From the NCBI GenBank assembly GCA_031550915.1, contig JAVBOF010000127.1:1-16587 (forward strand): DNA of 16,587 bases. Reading direction: 5' to 3'. This document shows positions 1 to 5,303 of this stretch, one piece after another. The translations under genes were made by a program, and so were the position numbers. Below the pieces are notes generated by a model. That model did no database searches, was not told where the DNA came from, and saw only the letters and a list, made by a program, of their open reading frames with translations. The stretch's first letter is position 1. The number at the start of each line of letters is the position of its first letter. This DNA comes from JAVBOF01 sp031550915. GTDB taxonomy: Bacteria; Bacillota; Clostridia; Christensenellales; MGBC116941.

Positions 1-46
1 CGGTTACTATTGCCGTTTTTCCAGATAGATCAAACAATTTATTCAT
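1..46 (-). CDS. Short-chain dehydrogenase/reductase, N-terminal fragment
   Basis: Only the first 15 codons are in the window, reading MNKLFDLSGKTAIVT. This is the usual opening of a classical NAD(P)-dependent short-chain dehydrogenase, where LSGKTAIVTG forms the first Rossmann strand and leads into the TGxxxGxG nucleotide loop, which lies off the edge. An AGGAGTG ribosome site sits 7 bases upstream of the ATG. It starts 13 bases after the cupin stop, so the two are almost certainly co-transcribed. The location near a transhydroxylase suggests a reductase acting on phloroglucinol or a later ring-cleavage intermediate, because phloroglucinol reductase belongs to this family. That assignment is inference; a fragment this short could be any SDR. 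Confidence 0.75.
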   Translation of the reverse strand, partial: MNKLFDLSGKTAIVT

Positions 47-59
47 CTTTCTACACTCC

Positions 60-404
60 TTAATTTGGGTAGTTTATGACAACCAGCATTGTGGTCGTGT
101 AATTGGATTCGTTCATTATCCTGCGGCCTTCGTTCGCGCCGATGTGGATCGAATCATTTTTCTTCAATACAAATTTCTCTTTGTCTCCTTCAGAATAGAC
201 GGTTATTTCACCTTCCAACACAAAATAAACCTTTTCTGTCGGGCTTGCGTCATATTCCGCGCCGCCACCAGGTAAAAAGTGGCTCATGCCCATCCAAAAT
301 TTTTCGCAACCGGATTCTTCTTTTCCCTGCAAGCGCAATGGAACCATGTTAAAATGACCGGCAGCCTGATAGGGTATACAATCAGTGACCTTACGAACTT
401 TCAT
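60..404 (-). CDS. Small cupin-fold protein without canonical metal-binding histidines
   Basis: A 114-residue single-domain cupin. Residues 46-66 (PGGGAEYDASPTEKVYFVLEG) match the cupin 1 region with its typical VLEGE turn. Residues 82-98 (KKNDSIHIGANEGRRIM) match the cupin 2 region, followed by an N in the usual place. The HxH pair of motif 1 and the H of motif 2 are absent, so metal is probably not bound in the classical way. Such proteins can bind a small ligand, act as a catalytic isomerase, or be orphan regulatory domains. It has a strong AAGGAGATG site 5-6 bases before the ATG, is first in a leftward operon with an SDR gene, and is divergent from a LysR regulator that probably controls it. 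No signal peptide is visible. Exact function not recognised. Confidence 0.8.
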   Translation of the reverse strand: MKVRKVTDCIPYQAAGHFNMVPLRLQGKEESGCEKFWMGMSHFLPGGGAEYDASPTEKVYFVLEGEITVYSEGDKEKFVLKKNDSIHIGANEGRRIMNESNYTTTMLVVINYPN

Positions 405-544
405 TTTTTACATCTCCTTGTATTGATTTTTATTTGAAACTTGTTTTTGCATACGGAATTTTTCCGGGACAATAAATAATTTTGATATGAAAAACATACA
501 ATATTGGTGCTACTTTGGTATGTCTTAAATTTATCAAATTGCTC

Positions 545-562
545 TGGCAGTGTAAAATGCCA
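545..562. promoter_or_regulatory. Candidate LysR-type operator dyad TGGCA-N8-TGCCA
   Basis: Perfect 5-bp inverted repeat (TGGCA and TGCCA) with an 8-base AT-rich centre (GTGTAAAA). It lies roughly midway between the divergent starts and 69 bases upstream of the -35 hexamer of the LysR gene promoter. LysR proteins bind interrupted dyads of this size with a T-N11-A core in such spacers. Assignment to the adjacent regulator is inference from position and symmetry. Confidence 0.4.
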
Positions 563-630
563 ATTCATTATAGCCATAATTACGTTAGCTTATAGTAGTG
601 CCGAAGCACAAATTCCCAGGTTTTTTAAAG

Positions 631-659
631 TTGAAAACTACTATAAAAGTTGGTATAAT
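631..659 (+). promoter_or_regulatory. Sigma-A type promoter for LysR-mobA
   Basis: TTGAAA at 631-636, a spacer of exactly 17 bases, then a perfect TATAAT at 654-659. Transcription would start near 666, giving a leader of about 80 bases before the LysR ATG at 745. Confidence 0.75.
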
Positions 660-679
660 AACGTATCTATATGTACTTA

Positions 680-697
680 TTGTTACGTTTATAACAA
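680..697. promoter_or_regulatory. Inverted repeat TTGTTA-N6-TAACAA in the LysR leader
   Basis: Perfect 6-bp arms around CGTTTA, 21 bases downstream of the -10 hexamer. The position just after the start site would suit an autorepression site for the LysR regulator. Because the region is AT-rich, chance is a real alternative. Confidence 0.25.
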
Positions 698-744
698 ATT
701 TAGCAGACATATGAACTGACCGACGAAAATTTGCAGAGGTGCTA

Positions 745-1650
745 ATGAACAGTATCCAGATAGAATATTTTTTGGAATTGGCGAAGCAAGGTAATTTTAC
801 CGATGCCGCCAAGCATATGTTTGTTTCCCAGCCCGCTGTAAGCAAACAAGTTTCGGCGATGGAAAGAGAGCTTGGAGTCATTCTTTTTGAGCGGTCCAAC
901 CGCGGAGTCAAGATAACGCCTGCCGGAGAAGTTCTTTTGAAGATGTTTAAAAGGATCCAGTCGGATTTTGATCGTTCTTTGGAGGAAGCCAGAAATATAT
1001 GCAACGGCATCAGCGGTACCATACATATCGGTTGCCTTGACGGGGCCGATCTCAAGTTTTTACCAAATGCCTTAAAGAGCTTTCAAAAGTTCTACTCTAA
1101 TATCAATTTCACAATTGGCTCCTTCCCATTTACAGAGCTTATGCTGCGACTGAATAATTCCGATCTTGATCTTGTTGTGACAATAACCGATAACATGATA
1201 AACCTAAAAAACCTTATGCATATGCCTATCTTCGAGGCAAACTGCGCGATTTTGATATCCAAGCGCCACAACCTTGCTGAAAAGCAAAACATCAGCCCGC
1301 AAGAGCTGGCGAACGAGGATTTTTACGTAATAGACCCGGAGATATCTCCGATAGAAAAAGAAGTGCTGCTTAGCATGTGCCAATCCTATGGCTTTACGCC
1401 AAAAAACACGATACATTCCCCAAACCTGCATTCTATGATGCTTTCTGTGGAATACGGTTACGGCATTACGGTTGTGGATGAATCCATGCGTATCTATAAC
1501 CCTTCGGCGTTCAGGTTTATCCCGCTTAACCAGAATATTTCTTTCCAGGCGATTTGGAGAGAACAGCTTAACAACCCGACTGCCTTATCCTTTATCAATC
1601 ATCTGGCAACACTCTCCAACCCCAAGGCAAGCGCTTCTGTAAAAACATAA
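745..1650 (+). CDS. LysR-family transcriptional regulator
   Basis: A 301-residue protein of normal length for LysR regulators. Residues 1-60 form the winged helix-turn-helix, with typical elements FLELAKQGNFTDAAKHMFVS, QPAVSKQVSAMERELGVILF and RSNRGVKITPAGE. The rest is the periplasmic-binding-like co-inducer domain, starting near ISGTIHIGCL at about residue 88. I chose the ATG at 745, which follows AGAGG by 5 bases; a GTG at 739 in the same frame overlaps that ribosome site. It is transcribed with mobA (15-base gap) and divergently from the cupin/SDR genes. It is probably the local activator responding to an aromatic substrate or intermediate. The effector is unknown, and control of the transhydroxylase operon is inference. 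Confidence 0.92.
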   Translation: MNSIQIEYFLELAKQGNFTDAAKHMFVSQPAVSKQVSAMERELGVILFERSNRGVKITPAGEVLLKMFKRIQSDFDRSLEEARNICNGISGTIHIGCLDGADLKFLPNALKSFQKFYSNINFTIGSFPFTELMLRLNNSDLDLVVTITDNMINLKNLMHMPIFEANCAILISKRHNLAEKQNISPQELANEDFYVIDPEISPIEKEVLLSMCQSYGFTPKNTIHSPNLHSMMLSVEYGYGITVVDESMRIYNPSAFRFIPLNQNISFQAIWREQLNNPTALSFINHLATLSNPKASASVKT

Positions 1651-1665
1651 TCAACGGAGGAATAC

Positions 1666-2247
1666 ATGCGCTTTGCAGCTACTGCTCTTTTACTTGCGGG
1701 TGGAAAAAGTACCCGCTTCGGTTCCAATAAGGCAAATATAATGTATGAAGGCCAAACCCTACTGGACAGGCTGTTAAAATTGGTCACTTCGTGTTTTGAC
1801 GAGGTGTTGCTTTCAGTTGCCAAAGAAACGAAGTATTATACGCCCGGAGTAAAACAGCTTCTGGATGAAAAAGAAGGCTTTGGCCCTATTGAAGGCCTCA
1901 GGATGGGCTTGATCAATGCAAAATACGACGCCTTGCTTGCCATAGGCTGTGATATGCCTTTTGTCAGCACGGATGCCTTTGCCCTGTTATTGGAAAAGCA
2001 AAAAGGGTTCGATGCCGCAGTGCCGTTTGACGGCAAGAACTTCGAGCCATTGTTGGCCGTATACGGCAGATCATGCCTTCCGGCAATAGATAAGGTACTT
2101 TCCCAAAACCGCCGCAGTATACTAAACGTATATCCTTATATAAATATCAATAGGGTTGATTATGATGGCGACGGGGCTATATTGAACAAGCATATTCTGC
2201 ATAATATCAATTACCCAGGAGATATAGATTACTTAAGTAAGCAATGA
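1666..2247 (+). CDS. mobA: Molybdenum cofactor guanylyltransferase (MobA-like)
   Basis: A 193-residue cytoplasmic nucleotidyltransferase with a Rossmann-like fold. Residues 8-23 (LLLAGGKSTRFGSNKA) are the GTP-binding signature. GPIEGL at 73-78 and GCDMPF at 94-99 are the nucleotide and metal-binding motifs expected for MobA. The enzyme attaches GMP from GTP to molybdopterin-Mo to make the MGD form, which the neighbouring transhydroxylase needs as a bis-MGD cofactor. It has a GGAGG site 6 bases before the ATG and follows the LysR gene in one operon. Linking a cofactor-maturation gene to the regulator of a molybdoenzyme cluster makes biological sense. A MocA-like cytidylyltransferase is less likely given the bis-MGD enzyme next door. 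Confidence 0.85.
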   Translation: MRFAATALLLAGGKSTRFGSNKANIMYEGQTLLDRLLKLVTSCFDEVLLSVAKETKYYTPGVKQLLDEKEGFGPIEGLRMGLINAKYDALLAIGCDMPFVSTDAFALLLEKQKGFDAAVPFDGKNFEPLLAVYGRSCLPAIDKVLSQNRRSILNVYPYININRVDYDGDGAILNKHILHNINYPGDIDYLSKQ

Positions 2248-2405
2248 CGCATTGTTGCGGTCTTCGTCTGATTCCGTTAGCTGAGGATGATAGTTCGAAC
2301 ACGCAGTCTTCGGCAAGTGAAAGCACAAGAGCGCGACCAAAGGGCGCGCAGCGTAGATGCGATTCATTCACATCTACGTGAACTCTATGGCCCGCAGATG
2401 ATTAT
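2248..2405 (+). other. GC-rich stretch with two hairpins downstream of mobA
   Basis: Noncoding by my reading, but more GC-rich than the flanking spacers. It contains GCGCG-ACCAAAGGG-CGCGC (2332-2350) and GTAGATG-CGATTCATTCA-CATCTAC (2355-2379, a perfect 7-bp stem), then runs into the terminator at 2409. It could be a structured 3' UTR of the LysR-mobA message, a terminated small RNA, or the decayed remains of a gene. It matches no RNA family I can name, and tRNA, RNase P, SRP and T-box patterns do not fit. Confidence 0.3.
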
Positions 2406-2408
2406 AAA

Positions 2409-2446
2409 AAAAGGCTTTGGCAAAATGCCAGAGCCTTTTTTCTTCT
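2409..2446. terminator. Bidirectional rho-independent terminator
   Basis: GGCTTTGGCA (2413-2422), loop AAA, TGCCAGAGCC (2426-2435): a 10-bp stem with one G-U pair. A T-rich tract follows on the plus strand (TTTTTTCTTCTT) and seven A's precede it, giving a T tract for leftward transcripts. It can end both the rightward LysR-mobA message and the leftward transhydroxylase-symporter message. Confidence 0.85.
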
Positions 2447-2484
2447 TATCAATACATGTTCCCCGAACAGATACATGTATTAGA

Positions 2485-2598
2485 TCAGTCTTTCTTCTCT
2501 TTTCTCTTTTGGGCCGCATCTCCCACGTAACCTATAACTGCCAGAACTACCATGACAGCGGTCAGGAAAATCGCGCACCCGATATCTAATGGTTGCAT
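2485..2598 (-). CDS. 37-residue single-pass membrane microprotein
   Basis: An ATG (2598-2596) preceded by GGAGGTAAATCC opens a 37-codon frame ending in TGA. The protein starts MQPLDIGCAIFLTAVMVV and continues LAVIGYVGD, giving one hydrophobic helix at about residues 6-25, then a highly charged tail (AAQKRKEKKD). A near-ideal ribosome site, placement as the last gene of the operon 43 bases after a similar microgene, and the terminator 39 bases beyond it argue for a real gene. The positive tail predicts a cytoplasmic C-terminus. Its probable role is as a small accessory subunit of the upstream sodium:solute symporter, by analogy with other SSS transporters that have short membrane partners; this is inference. 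It has no homologue I can name. Confidence 0.7.
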   Translation of the reverse strand: MQPLDIGCAIFLTAVMVVLAVIGYVGDAAQKRKEKKD

Positions 2599-2641
2599 GG
2601 ATTTACCTCCTTACAATTCGATAGTTTGTTCAGAGCAGCAA

Positions 2642-2749
2642 TTACCATTTTTTGCCTGGGTTAGCAACCCTGAAGATTATGTACCAGATGCAGGTCAGGA
2701 CAAGAGCTATGCCCAGCTGAGCACCTATTAATGCAAATAACCAACCCAT
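2642..2749 (-). CDS. 35-residue single-pass membrane microprotein
   Basis: An ATG (2749-2747) preceded by GGAGGTATTGAT opens a 35-codon frame ending in TAA. The protein reads MGWLFALIGAQLGIALVL, then TCIWYIIFRVANPGKKW: one hydrophobic helix of about 22-25 residues and a short basic, aromatic end. It starts 17 bases after the symporter stop and precedes a second microgene, so the three are surely co-transcribed. The ribosome site is as good as those of the large genes in the operon. It is probably a small membrane partner of the symporter. The alternative, fortuitous translation, is unlikely because the ribosome site, hydrophobicity and operon spacing agree. Confidence 0.75.
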   Translation of the reverse strand: MGWLFALIGAQLGIALVLTCIWYIIFRVANPGKKW

Positions 2750-2766
2750 ATCAATACCTCCTCATA

Positions 2767-4248
2767 TTAAGCGCCTTCAACGGCAGCTTCTGACTTTTTC
2801 TGCCTCAACAAGCCTTTTTCACCAGGCAGGATGATATGCAGAATTATGCCGAGTACGAGGGATACCACCGTAACCGGATACATGTTCAATCCCCATGGAC
2901 CTGTCGCCCATGTCGGGGTCCAGAATGTCCACCAGAAATTGACGATGTAGACGACTATGACCGTTATCCAGGTTGCAGGCCTGCTGATTTTGAACCACAT
3001 GCCTATGATATAGACAACGAATAGCGGTATACCAAACGAGAAACACCACAGGAAGATTGGAAAGACGACAGGCATAAACAATGCAGGAACCGCGAACAAA
3101 AGCACGCATATTATCATGCAAACCTTCATGTTGCGCATCTTGCCTTTATCACTCATATTAGGAAATAGTGATCTTTCAACAATGTCCTTCGCAAGTACCT
3201 GTGCGTTTCCAAGAACCGTCGCGCCGCCTGTTGATAGCGTTGCCGCAAGCAAACAGATCATGAGTACGCCCATGATAGGTTTAGGCAGCGCCGTCAGCGC
3301 AAGTTTGATTGGTATGAGCTTTGCCACCTGATCTGCGGGCAATGCGTTAACCAAAGCCGGTATAGTCATGCCGGCAAGGGCAAGCACGACCCACGGTATC
3401 GACGCTAGGCTGTTGATACCGGCGCCGATGAATACTCCTTTGCGGCAATCCGCATCAGAACGCGCTGCAAAGAACGGGGCGTTCATGTTCTGCGCAACCG
3501 CCGCCGCGGATAAGTGCAATACCGTAACCGGTATTATGATCTGGAATATTACACCCGGAGAGAAGTCGAAGTTTTGTAGGAACGTGACCTTCCCTGCACT
3601 ATCATAGAAGGCCTTAACGCCTTCCCATCCGTTGACGTTTGCCATCAGCCAGCCACCGACAAGGAACAGGCAGAGGTAAGAGCCAACTATCATAACGATA
3701 GCGTTTATCATGTTGAGCCATGCCATCTGCAATATTCCACCAAAGAATACATATAAACCTATAAGTACAAGCGCTATAACAATACACCATGGGAAGAACG
3801 GAATAGCGCCATCGCTCAACCCATATATAGCTGTACCAGTTGCAATTGTTTCGGCCGCGCCGATACCGGTCCAAGTACCGATAGTTACTGCCGCGTGCAG
3901 CCTACCCATTTTGGGTCCGAATATTTTTTCCATAACCTGCGGGAACGTGTTCATTCCCGTTCTGCGCATCCAGGGGCCTAAGAAAAGCATCATTATGGGC
4001 AGGAAGATACCTCCCGTTATGATACCCCACCAAAGCACCGACGCGCCAAGGCCAACTGAGCTTTCCCACAGGGACAGCGTATGGCCGGATCCCAGCGGGA
4101 TCAAGACAAAGCAGAATACAAGCATGACCCATCCAAGACCGCCAGCGGACTTGTTGAAATCTTCTATGCTCTTTATCTTGCGCCTTGCCACAAAACCAAC
4201 TGCCAGAGTAAGAATCAAGTAATAAAGAACCGCGATGATTACTGCCAA
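2767..4248 (-). CDS. Sodium:solute symporter (SSS family)
   Basis: A 493-residue polytopic membrane protein of the LeuT-fold SSS family. About 13 hydrophobic segments are visible, beginning with VIIAVLYYLILTLAVGFVAR, followed by the family-typical KSIEDFNKSAGGLGW loop. The segment near LAALLSTGGATVLGNAQVLAKDI in the second half (seen as AATLSTGGATVLGNAQ) corresponds to the conserved TM8 sodium-site region. An upstream ATG at 4287 would add 13 residues, but AAGGAG lies inside that extension, 8 bases before a TTG at 4248; I take the TTG as start. The gene lies between the transhydroxylase subunits and two microproteins, so the likely cargo is the aromatic substrate or a related carboxylate such as gallate. 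The cargo is inference; the sequence itself does not fix it. Confidence 0.9.
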   Translation of the reverse strand: MAVIIAVLYYLILTLAVGFVARRKIKSIEDFNKSAGGLGWVMLVFCFVLIPLGSGHTLSLWESSVGLGASVLWWGIITGGIFLPIMMLFLGPWMRRTGMNTFPQVMEKIFGPKMGRLHAAVTIGTWTGIGAAETIATGTAIYGLSDGAIPFFPWCIVIALVLIGLYVFFGGILQMAWLNMINAIVMIVGSYLCLFLVGGWLMANVNGWEGVKAFYDSAGKVTFLQNFDFSPGVIFQIIIPVTVLHLSAAAVAQNMNAPFFAARSDADCRKGVFIGAGINSLASIPWVVLALAGMTIPALVNALPADQVAKLIPIKLALTALPKPIMGVLMICLLAATLSTGGATVLGNAQVLAKDIVERSLFPNMSDKGKMRNMKVCMIICVLLFAVPALFMPVVFPIFLWCFSFGIPLFVVYIIGMWFKISRPATWITVIVVYIVNFWWTFWTPTWATGPWGLNMYPVTVVSLVLGIILHIILPGEKGLLRQKKSEAAVEGA

Positions 4249-4417
4249 AGTATTCACTCCTTCCAAAAAATAAACTGTTCGGGGCATATATACAAAGGCT
4301 TACGCCCAGTATATCCGATTCATTGGTATTTTGTTTATTCAATAATAAGAATGTCTTGACCTGATGATTTACTATTATAATAATATCATATTTTGAAAAG
4401 CTGAATTTATACGTATT
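4249..4417. promoter_or_regulatory. Leader between hairpin and symporter gene
   Basis: About 170 AT-rich bases without a gene. On the leftward strand a TATAAT (4379-4374) is present but no good -35 hexamer lies 16-18 bases upstream, so an internal promoter is only possible. GGGCGTA and TATGCCC (about 4306-4281) could pair as a hairpin with a 12-base loop near the symporter start. No riboswitch class I know fits. Confidence 0.25.
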
Positions 4418-4452
4418 GTCAGCACGGGGGCGGAATCCCGCCCCCTGCCGAC
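4418..4452 (-). other. Strong intercistronic hairpin without T-tract
   Basis: On the leftward strand GTCGGCA-GGGGGCGG-GATT-CCGCCCCC-G-TGCTGAC folds into a stem of about 15 bp with one bulged base and one G-U pair, closed by a 4-base loop. It begins six bases after the stop of the small subunit. There is no T run after it, so it is not a standard intrinsic terminator. It more likely protects the upstream mRNA end or marks a processing site, setting different levels for enzyme and transporter; partial termination is also possible. Confidence 0.6.
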
Positions 4453-4457
4453 CAGTA

Positions 4458-5276
4458 TTATATTTCTACATAACCGATATTCAGAGATTTATCCACGATG
4501 TCTACAGTGCAGCTCGCTTTTTTGCCTTTTGCTTCGGCATCAAGCGTATAGCTTCCTGGCACCAGCGCATCAAATTTGAAATCTCCAAAGAAGTTGGTTT
4601 CCTGCGAGCAGGTGTTGCCAGCAGCATCCTTAATGCTGACCTTGGCGCCTTCAACGCAGTCTCCGTCTATCAGTATTGCCCCGGCAATAAAGTGCTTTGT
4701 ATACCGGTGCAGGTTTTTGTAATAGACGTTAGGGTTTGTTTTAAGTTCCGCTTTATACTGCTCTAAACCTTCTGCGGCGACCATTTTCTTCATTTCTTCC
4801 GGTTCTATGGTGAAGAACTTCATGGCTCCCGTAGGGCAGGTATGGACGCAGCGTGTTTCCGCCCAGCCTTCATCCAGCAGATGCGCGCACATTGTGCATT
4901 TCTGCGGAACGTTTTCTTTTTCGTTCCAATAGATAGCGCCATAGGGGCAAGCGTCAACGGCTTCCTTCTTGCCTTTTGCTTTTGATGCGTCTATCATAAC
5001 CACGCCGTCTTCACGCCTTGAAATAACGTCTCCGCATTTTTGCATGCAGGGAGCATCCTGGCAATGCATGCAGGGCATGGGAAGAAATACCGTGTCTATA
5101 CGGGGATATTGTCCGCGTTCATGGCGCATTATGTTCATCCATCGATGTCCGTGGCGCGGTTGTTCTGCAACATAGGGCATCCAATCGTTATCGCAATGTT
5201 CATCTTTGCATGCCATAAAGCAGTTATTGCAATCATGACACAATGCAGTGTCAATAACCATATAGCGTTGCTTCAT
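4458..5276 (-). CDS. bthL: Pyrogallol-phloroglucinol transhydroxylase-like small (Fe-S) subunit
   Basis: A 272-residue ferredoxin-like electron-transfer subunit. Cysteine groups: C13, C16, C19, C23; C69, C72, C77, C81; C110 in DACPYGAIYW; C127, C130, C143, C147. That is enough for three [4Fe-4S] clusters: the third CxxC motif of four-cluster NrfC/PsrB-type subunits is missing and only C110 remains. C81 then appears spare. Residues about 195-272 (FIAGAILIDGDCVEGAKVSI onward, with TNFFGDFKFDALVPGSYTLD) form a transthyretin/carboxypeptidase-regulatory-like beta domain. Length, cluster count and this C-terminal domain all match BthL of Pelobacter acidigallici as I remember it (274 residues). AGGAGG precedes the ATG, 27 bases after the large subunit. 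No Tat signal, so cytoplasmic. A catechol dehydroxylase or resorcinol hydroxylase small subunit is the alternative. Confidence 0.85.
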   Translation of the reverse strand: MKQRYMVIDTALCHDCNNCFMACKDEHCDNDWMPYVAEQPRHGHRWMNIMRHERGQYPRIDTVFLPMPCMHCQDAPCMQKCGDVISRREDGVVMIDASKAKGKKEAVDACPYGAIYWNEKENVPQKCTMCAHLLDEGWAETRCVHTCPTGAMKFFTIEPEEMKKMVAAEGLEQYKAELKTNPNVYYKNLHRYTKHFIAGAILIDGDCVEGAKVSIKDAAGNTCSQETNFFGDFKFDALVPGSYTLDAEAKGKKASCTVDIVDKSLNIGYVEI

Positions 5277-5303
5277 ATTATTTTACCTCCTATTTCCTCT
5301 CTA

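Larger units (their letters stand above)
405..744. promoter_or_regulatory. Divergent regulatory spacer between cupin operon and LysR gene
   Basis: This 340-base AT-rich spacer separates the leftward cupin/SDR operon from the rightward LysR/mobA operon, the standard layout for a LysR regulator and its target. It contains a clear rightward promoter at 631-659, a dyad at 545-562, a second inverted repeat at 680-697 downstream of that promoter, and a small CGGAA-TTT-TTCCG dyad at 454-466 near the cupin start. No convincing leftward promoter with both hexamers was found, which fits a gene that needs an activator. No small gene with a ribosome site was seen. Confidence 0.6.

Noticed and set aside
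2280..2360. tRNA or tRNA-like gene suggested by GTTCGAAC
   Set aside because: No acceptor stem, anticodon arm or correct spacing could be built around the T-loop-like bases on either strand.
2287..2589. 100-codon open frame on the plus strand
   Set aside because: It runs through the bidirectional terminator and over the antisense of a microprotein gene that has a good ribosome site. It is better explained as chance openness.
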